Assembly (NCBI GenBank): GCA_963750065.1
Contig: CAVVPK010000037.1
Coordinates: 62,001-126,000 of the forward strand
Direction: 5' to 3'
Length of the DNA stretch: 64,000 nucleotides
DNA from: CAVSRC01 sp963750065
GTDB lineage: Bacteria; Pseudomonadota; Alphaproteobacteria; Rhizobiales; Kaistiaceae
The position numbers were made by a program, and so were the translations under genes. The notes beneath the pieces are model-generated. The model was given only the letters and a program-made list of their open reading frames with translations. It searched no databases and was not told where the DNA came from. Positions 59,637 to 64,000 of this stretch are shown here, piece after piece. The first letter of the stretch is position 1, and every line of letters begins with the position of its first letter.

Positions 59637-59897
59637 ATGAAGAAGCTGATGATTGCTGCCGGCGCAGCTGGCCTGCTCGCGATGTCGTCTCTCGCGGCTC
59701 TTGCCGCTGAGGCACAGGGCTCGATCAAGTCGGTCGATCCGACGGCGATGACCGTCACCCTCGACGACGGCAACACCTATACCCTGCCTGCCAGTGTCGA
59801 CGCGGCCACGCTGCAGGTCGGCGAGAAGGTCAAGATCGAGTACAGCAAGGACGCCAGCGGCAAGATGACCGCCACGTCGGTGGCGCCGGCCTCCTGA
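59637..59897 (+). CDS. DUF1344 family secreted protein, copy 1
   Basis: An 86-residue protein: signal peptide MKKLMIAAGAAGLLAMSSLA, then a short beta-rich domain (GSIKSVDPTAMTVTLDDGNT) that matches DUF1344. The family is common in rhizobia and of unknown function, with an OB-like domain. It is a tandem paralogue of the gene at 60132. Each copy has its own terminator-like hairpin. ATG 59637 follows GAGGGAATT. Confidence 0.88.
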   Translation: MKKLMIAAGAAGLLAMSSLAALAAEAQGSIKSVDPTAMTVTLDDGNTYTLPASVDAATLQVGEKVKIEYSKDASGKMTATSVAPAS

Positions 59898-59915
59898 TCG
59901 CGCGCTTCTGACAAG

Positions 59916-59953
59916 CAAGCGGCGGCCGCGTCTCCCCCGGGCGCGGCCGCTTG
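59916..59953 (+). terminator. Hairpin after DUF1344 copy 1
   Basis: CAAGC..GGCCGCG (59916-59930, with a 3-base bulge) pairs with CGCGGCCGCTTG (59942-59953). The 12-base arm is followed by ATT. Confidence 0.5.
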
Positions 59954-60131
59954 ATTCACAGGCAGGCAAGATAGTCCGCGGACCGATTATGTCTGGCCAT
60001 CGCCGTTCGGACACAGTCGCACCATAATTCGGTCGAGCAAACGCCCAGAATCGGGAGCGGATATGGCGATGCCCGATCCGGGCAACGCGCGACGTCGACA
60101 ACGTCGTGTTTTCTTTCTCAGGAGAGATGGA

Positions 60132-60392
60132 ATGAAGAAGTTGGTGATCGCCGCGGGCGCGGCGGTGCTTCTGGCTATGTCGTCGCTTGCGGCGCTGGCC
60201 GATGAAGCGTCGGGGTCGATCACGGACATTGACGACTCGGCCCTGACCGTCACCCTCGACGACGGCAACAGCTATGTCCTGCCGTCCGATGTCGATCCGG
60301 CCTCCCTGCAGGTCGGCGACCAGGTCACGGTCGAGTACACCAAGGATGCCGACGGCAATCTCGTCGCCTCCACGGTGGACCTGAACAACTAG
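60132..60392 (+). CDS. DUF1344 family secreted protein, copy 2
   Basis: An 86-residue paralogue of copy 1. It shares the signal peptide (MKKLVIAAGAAVLLAMSSLA) and most of the core (GSITDIDDSALTVTLDDGNS). ATG 60132 follows AGGAGAGATGGA. The two genes come from a tandem duplication, with the same spacing pattern of promoter, gene and hairpin. Confidence 0.88.
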   Translation: MKKLVIAAGAAVLLAMSSLAALADEASGSITDIDDSALTVTLDDGNSYVLPSDVDPASLQVGDQVTVEYTKDADGNLVASTVDLNN

Positions 60393-60413
60393 CCGCGAGC
60401 CTTTCTTTGAGAG

Positions 60414-60444
60414 CGGCGGCCGCATGACGTGCGGCCGCCGTTTT
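60414..60444 (+). terminator. Intrinsic terminator after DUF1344 copy 2
   Basis: CGGCGGCCGCA (60414-60424) pairs perfectly with TGCGGCCGCCG (60430-60440) across TGACG, followed by TTTT (60441-60444). The best canonical terminator in the window. Confidence 0.8.
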
Positions 60445-60534
60445 GCCGTCCGCGCGATGCCGGCGAAATTTCCAGTGTCGGAACCACGGTTGTCGCCGTA
60501 GGCTGTCTGCCGGGAGGCACTGCGGCGACAGGTG

Positions 60535-61332
60535 ATGGCGACACTGACCGGGCTGGCGAGACGCCACCCGCTTATCGGCTTTTTTGCACTTGCCTATGCC
60601 CTGTCGTGGTGGCCGTGGCTGTGGGTCCGGCTCGCTCCGGCCACCGTCGACGGGCCGATCCTGCCGTTCGGGCCGTTTCTGGCGGCGGCGATCATGCTGG
60701 CGCTCACCGGCGGATGGCCGGCGGTGCGCGAGTGGCTTGCAAAGATCGCCGAATGGCGTGTCGGCCTGCTGTGGTACGCGCTGGCTCTGCTCCTGCCGGC
60801 GGCGATCACGGCGATGGCGGTCGGGGTCAACCTGTTTCTCGGTGCCGAGCTGCTGCCGGGCGCCGAGCTGCCGGGCTGGGGCGACCTCGCGCTACGCTTT
60901 GCCGCCATCTTTGTGCTGATCGGGCTCGGTGAGGAGCCGGCCTGGCGCGGCTACGCCCTGCCGCGGCTGATCGCCGGGCGCACGCCGCTTGCCGGCGCCC
61001 TCATCCTCGGATTGCTGCACGCGCTGTGGCACCTGCCGCTGTTCGGGGTCGATTACGACCTCAACAATGTGTGGCCGTGGCTGCTCGCGATCTTGTCGGT
61101 ATCGGTGGTGATCGCCTGGCTGTGGCTGGCCACGGGCGGCAACCTGCTTCTGCCGGCGCTCCTCCATGCCGCGGTCAACACCACCGCGCTCGCGTGGGGA
61201 TGGTTCGCCGATGGCGATCAGCTCCGCCTGTGGTGGATCTGGGCTGGCTTATGGGTCGCGGTGGCGGTAATCGTCGTCATCGCTTGCGGCCCGGCGCTCT
61301 ACCAGCCGAAGCCGCGGCGGATGATAGGGTAG
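60535..61332 (+). CDS. CPBP family intramembrane metalloprotease-like protein
   Basis: A 265-residue integral membrane protein with about eight hydrophobic segments. It has the Abi/CPBP motifs: EE with Arg in GLGEEPAWRGYALP, His in LLHALWHLPL, and His-x-x-x-Asn in LLHAAVNTTAL. Such proteins are glutamic-type or metal-dependent proteases that act on membrane or prenylated peptides, or act in self-immunity. The target is unknown. ATG 60535 is chosen, and a GTG at 60532 is adjacent. It is convergent with the dehydratase gene, 4 bases apart. Confidence 0.9.
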   Translation: MATLTGLARRHPLIGFFALAYALSWWPWLWVRLAPATVDGPILPFGPFLAAAIMLALTGGWPAVREWLAKIAEWRVGLLWYALALLLPAAITAMAVGVNLFLGAELLPGAELPGWGDLALRFAAIFVLIGLGEEPAWRGYALPRLIAGRTPLAGALILGLLHALWHLPLFGVDYDLNNVWPWLLAILSVSVVIAWLWLATGGNLLLPALLHAAVNTTALAWGWFADGDQLRLWWIWAGLWVAVAVIVVIACGPALYQPKPRRMIG

Positions 61333-61336
61333 GGCC

Positions 61337-62908
61337 TCACATCACTGCGCCGACCTGCCAGGGCTGGAACTCGTTGTCGCCATAGCCGAATTCCTCCGAC
61401 TTCGACTTCTTGCCCGAGGCCACCGCGATCACCTCCTCGAAGATCTCGCGGCCCTTTTCCTCGATGCTTACGCCGTCGAGGATGTCGCCGCAATTGATGT
61501 CCATGTCCTCGGTCTGGCGGTTGTAGGTGTCGTTGTTGGTGGCCAGCTTGATCGACGGCGTCGGCTTGAAGCCGAAGGCGGAACCGCGGCCGGTGGTGAA
61601 GGCGATCATGTTGCAGCCCGAGGCCACCTGGCCGGTGACGCCTACGGGATCGTAGCCGGGCGAATCCATGAAGACGAAGCCGCGCGTGTCGATCGGCTCG
61701 GCATAGTGGAAGACACCGCGCATGGTGGTGGTGCCGCCCTTGGCGGCGGCGCCCAGCGACTTTTCGAGGATGGTGGTCAAGCCCCCGGCCTTGTTGCCAG
61801 GCGAGGGATTGTTGTTCATCTCGCCCTTGTTGCGGGCGGTGTAGTCCTCCCACCAATGGATGATGTCGACCAGCTTCTCGCCGATCTCTCTGGTCGCCGC
61901 GCGGCGGGTGAGCAGGTGCTCGGCGCCGTAGATTTCCGGCGTCTCGCAGAGCACCGCCGTGGCGCCCTCACCGACCAGCAGGTCGGCGGCGAAGCCCAGC
62001 GCCGGGTTGGCGGTGATGCCGGAATAGCCGTCCGAGCCGCCGCATTGCAGCGCCAGCATGATCTCCGACACCGGCACTTCCTCGCGCACCGCGGCGTTGG
62101 CGTCGGCGAGCATCTCCTTGATCATCGCCACGCCGCGCTCGACCGTCTTGCGCGTGCCGCCGGTGGCCTGGATGGTCATGGTGCGGAACATGTCGTTGTC
62201 TTTCAGGCCGTAGTCGTCTTCCAGATCGGAGATCTGCATCACCTCGCAGCCGAGCCCCACCATCAGCGAACCGGCGAGGTTGGGGTGGTTGGCATAGCCC
62301 CACTGGGTGCGCTGCAGAACCTGGTAGCCTTCCGAGCCGCGCCCGGCCATGCCGCAGCCCCAGCCCATGACGAAAGGCACGACGCCGTCGATATTGGGAA
62401 AGTCTTCCAGGATGTTCGTTCGGTTGAAGGCGTCGGCGATGATGCGCGCGACCGTGGCCGAGCAGTTCACGCTGGTCAGCACGCCGATATAGTTGCGGGT
62501 GCCGACCTTGCCGGTCTTGCGGCGAAAGCCCTGGAAGGTGCGGCGGCTCTCCAGCGGCAATACGGCCTCCGGCTTCGCGTCCTCGGCGAAGTGGTAGTCG
62601 CGCGAGAATTCGCTGACGCCGCAATTATGGGTGTGGATGTGCTCGCCGGGTTTGATCGGCACTGTGGCAAAGCCGATGATCTGGCCGAATTTCCGCACCG
62701 GCTCGCCTGCCGCGATCGCCGCCGTCGCCATCTTGTGGCCTTTGGGCACGCGCGACAGTGCCGTGATCCCCTCGGCGCTGGCGCCGACCAGGATCGGCTC
62801 GATGGCCACCACCAGATTGTCGGCCGGGGAGAGGCGCAGGACGCGCGGCGTGCGGGCGCGTTCGGTGAGGCCCTCGGCGGGCGTGGCGGTCGTGTCGGTG
62901 GGGCGCAT
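61337..62908 (-). CDS. Altronate dehydratase-like (UxaA family) enzyme
   Basis: Predicted sugar-acid dehydratase of 523 residues. It has the small N-terminal SAF domain (about residues 25-110, with the iron-region HIHTHNCGVSEF) and the large C-terminal GarD/UxaA domain with Cys-containing motifs (VNCSATVARIIA, MGWGCGMAGRGSEG, CGGSDGYSGITANPALG). UxaA dehydrates altronate to 2-keto-3-deoxygluconate, and related enzymes act on galactarate. The substrate may be any aldonate or aldarate. No partner kinase or aldolase adjoins it. A MerR regulator follows on the same strand. Confidence 0.88.
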   Translation of the reverse strand: MRPTDTTATPAEGLTERARTPRVLRLSPADNLVVAIEPILVGASAEGITALSRVPKGHKMATAAIAAGEPVRKFGQIIGFATVPIKPGEHIHTHNCGVSEFSRDYHFAEDAKPEAVLPLESRRTFQGFRRKTGKVGTRNYIGVLTSVNCSATVARIIADAFNRTNILEDFPNIDGVVPFVMGWGCGMAGRGSEGYQVLQRTQWGYANHPNLAGSLMVGLGCEVMQISDLEDDYGLKDNDMFRTMTIQATGGTRKTVERGVAMIKEMLADANAAVREEVPVSEIMLALQCGGSDGYSGITANPALGFAADLLVGEGATAVLCETPEIYGAEHLLTRRAATREIGEKLVDIIHWWEDYTARNKGEMNNNPSPGNKAGGLTTILEKSLGAAAKGGTTTMRGVFHYAEPIDTRGFVFMDSPGYDPVGVTGQVASGCNMIAFTTGRGSAFGFKPTPSIKLATNNDTYNRQTEDMDINCGDILDGVSIEEKGREIFEEVIAVASGKKSKSEEFGYGDNEFQPWQVGAVM

Positions 62909-62989
62909 GGCTTTGTGGCTTTCGGGATGCGGCGGAGCGGCGGGATACTATCGATTCAGAACATAGGGCGAAACCGGCCCGCCGTCCGG

Positions 62990-63466
62990 TCAATTGGCCC
63001 GCGACCGGCGGGTGCGGGGCCGGCGCGGCGCCGACAACGCCAGCTCGATGGCGGCGCAGGCGGCAACCGGTGTGTTGGTCGCGATCTCGAACGGCGGCTC
63101 CGGACCTTTCTGGCCGCCTTTCAGCCAGGCGATCTTGGCGCGCAGATAATGCCGCATGCCGTTGATCTTTGCCGCCTTCTCGTCGAGCTCCTGCAAGCGT
63201 TCCTCAATGATGGCGATGTGGCGCGTCCGGTCACCGCCGCTGGCACGCACTTCCTCGATGAGCGCGGCGATCTCGGCGAGCGTGAAGCCGAGCGACTGGG
63301 CGATGCGCACCAGCCGCGCGGTCGCCACGTCGGAATCGGAGAATTCCTGATAGGGGTTGGTGCCGCCGCGCCGTCCGGTCTCGGGCTGAAGCAGGCCGCG
63401 CTTGACGTAGAAGCGTACCGTGTCCGGCGAAAGCTCGGTGGCGCGGGCGAATTCGGAGATCAGCAT
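62990..63466 (-). CDS. MerR family transcriptional regulator
   Basis: A 158-residue regulator with an N-terminal winged HTH (ISEFARATELSPDTVRFYVK) and a coiled-coil dimer helix. It has no Cys pair of the mercury or zinc kind; the only Cys is late (VAACAAI), so it more likely responds to an organic effector. It is divergent from an SDR gene, with a MerR-type promoter between them (63476-63506). A basic C-terminal tail (RRPRTRRSRAN) is unusual. Confidence 0.9.
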   Translation of the reverse strand: MLISEFARATELSPDTVRFYVKRGLLQPETGRRGGTNPYQEFSDSDVATARLVRIAQSLGFTLAEIAALIEEVRASGGDRTRHIAIIEERLQELDEKAAKINGMRHYLRAKIAWLKGGQKGPEPPFEIATNTPVAACAAIELALSAPRRPRTRRSRAN

Positions 63467-63475
63467 GGGTATCGC

Positions 63476-63506
63476 TTGACCATGGACTTTACTCCAGGGT
63501 TATACC
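63476..63506 (+). promoter_or_regulatory. MerR-type promoter of the SDR gene
   Basis: TTGACC (63476-63481) and TATACC (63501-63506) are separated by 19 bases, the long spacer typical of MerR-controlled promoters. The inverted repeat TGGA-CTTTAC-TCCA (63483-63496) lies in the spacer. The MerR gene is adjacent, so it should distort and activate this promoter. Confidence 0.6.
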
Positions 63507-63540
63507 AGCGCCTTCCAAACGGTGAAAGAGGCACGTTCCT

Positions 63541-64000
63541 ATGAAGACGGCATTTGTGACCGGCGCTTCGGCGGGTATCGGCGAGGCCATCGCCAGGCAG
63601 TTGCTGGCGGACGGCTACCGGGTCTTTGCCGGCGCGCGGCGGGTGGAGCGCATGGCGGGGCTTGCCGAGGCCGGTGCTGTGACGCTGGCGCTCGACGTCA
63701 CCGACGACCAATCGATGGTCGCTGCGGTCGATCGGGTCATGGCCGAAACCGGCCGCGTCGACATTCTGGTCAACAATGCCGGCTACGGCTCCTACGGCTC
63801 GCTGGAAGAGATGCCGCTCTCCGAAGCCCGCCGCCAGTTCGAGGTCAACGTCTTCGGCCTGGCGCGGCTGACCCAGCTCGTGTTGCCTGCGATGCGGGCG
63901 GCGAAGAGCGGCGCCATCGTCAACATCAGCTCGGTCGGCGGCAAGATCTACGAGCCTTTCGGCAGCTGGTATCACGCCAGCAAGTTCGCCGTGGAGGGCA
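63541..64000 (+). CDS. Short-chain dehydrogenase, 3' end outside the window
   Basis: The first 153 residues of a classical SDR. Cofactor motif VTGASAGIGEAIARQ, NNAG (LVNNAGYGSYG), catalytic Ser in IVNISSVGG and Tyr-Lys in YHASKFAVEG are all present. The C-terminal part is cut by the window end. It is divergent from the MerR regulator and probably induced by it. The sequence resembles oxidoreductases of the SDR5-like type. The substrate is unknown. Confidence 0.92.
   Translation, partial: MKTAFVTGASAGIGEAIARQLLADGYRVFAGARRVERMAGLAEAGAVTLALDVTDDQSMVAAVDRVMAETGRVDILVNNAGYGSYGSLEEMPLSEARRQFEVNVFGLARLTQLVLPAMRAAKSGAIVNISSVGGKIYEPFGSWYHASKFAVEG

Noticed and set aside
1..64000. tRNA, rRNA, CRISPR arrays, prophage or insertion sequences.
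   Set aside because: No tRNA-like T-loop signature, repeat-spacer array, transposase or phage gene was found by reading both strands and the translations.

Overview
The window is a high-GC chromosomal segment, most likely from a Hyphomicrobiales (Rhizobiales) alphaproteobacterium. The evidence is a heme-sensor FixL with FixJ and FixK, a fructose uptake operon arranged like rhizobial frcBCA, a RamB/ScfR-type regulator divergent from isocitrate lyase with a DUF4170 gene behind it, tandem DUF1344 genes and rhizobial-style intergenic palindromes. No tRNA, rRNA, CRISPR array, phage or insertion sequence was recognised. Genes are tightly packed and mostly housekeeping or accessory metabolism. The first and last genes run off the window.

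Layout. 1-5629: the end of a P2-type cation ATPase, then a three-gene flavin electron-transfer module (secreted FMN-binding protein, ApbE flavin transferase, and a fusion of an NqrB/RnfD-like membrane domain with a ferredoxin-reductase-like domain). 5760-11481: a CHASE2 adenylate cyclase, a DUF3307 membrane protein behind a consensus CRP site, and a FecR / outer-membrane beta-barrel / FecR group. 11531-13504: a LacI regulator divergent from a uronate-dehydrogenase-like gene. 13985-16936: TerB-like protein, glutamine amidotransferase, ECF sigma factor with membrane anti-sigma. 16944-20037: glyoxylate-shunt regulator, isocitrate lyase, DUF4170. 20133-24184: DsbA-like protein, then CsoR and a copper ATPase with repeated YHS domains. 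24274-31710: UspA, an HPF/cold-shock fusion, DUF3775, an APH/P-loop kinase fusion, and the fixL-fixJ / response regulator / fixK oxygen-sensing group. 31755-36095: an ABC exporter with its own adaptor. 36172-42379: small enzymes and pyrF, pyrC, pyrE. 42580-48763 and 49040-52851: epimerase, methyltransferase, hydrolase, glycerate kinase, fructokinase and ROK repressor, divergent from frcBCA plus a dehydrogenase. 52859-57583: a glycan-related group (CelD-like acetyltransferase, FAD oxidoreductase, degenerate acyl-CoA-ligase-like protein, polysaccharide deacetylase). 57597-64000: FAH-family enzyme, small secreted proteins, CPBP protease, altronate-dehydratase-like enzyme, and a MerR regulator divergent from a short-chain dehydrogenase.

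How parts fit together. The flavin module should carry electrons from cytoplasmic NAD(P)H through the membrane to an FMN outside. The cyclase makes cAMP and lies 64 bases before a perfect CRP palindrome that precedes the next gene. FixL should sense oxygen and phosphorylate FixJ; a FixJ-type box lies in the fixL-fixK gap and an FNR/FixK box lies before the single-domain response regulator. The ROK repressor, fructokinase and frcBCA share one divergent control region with a nested palindrome.

A notable oddity is four apparent single-base insertions: two in the copper ATPase N-terminus, one in fixJ and one in an alpha/beta hydrolase. Each splits an otherwise well-conserved protein. They may be sequence errors or real lesions, and the affected genes are annotated as disrupted.
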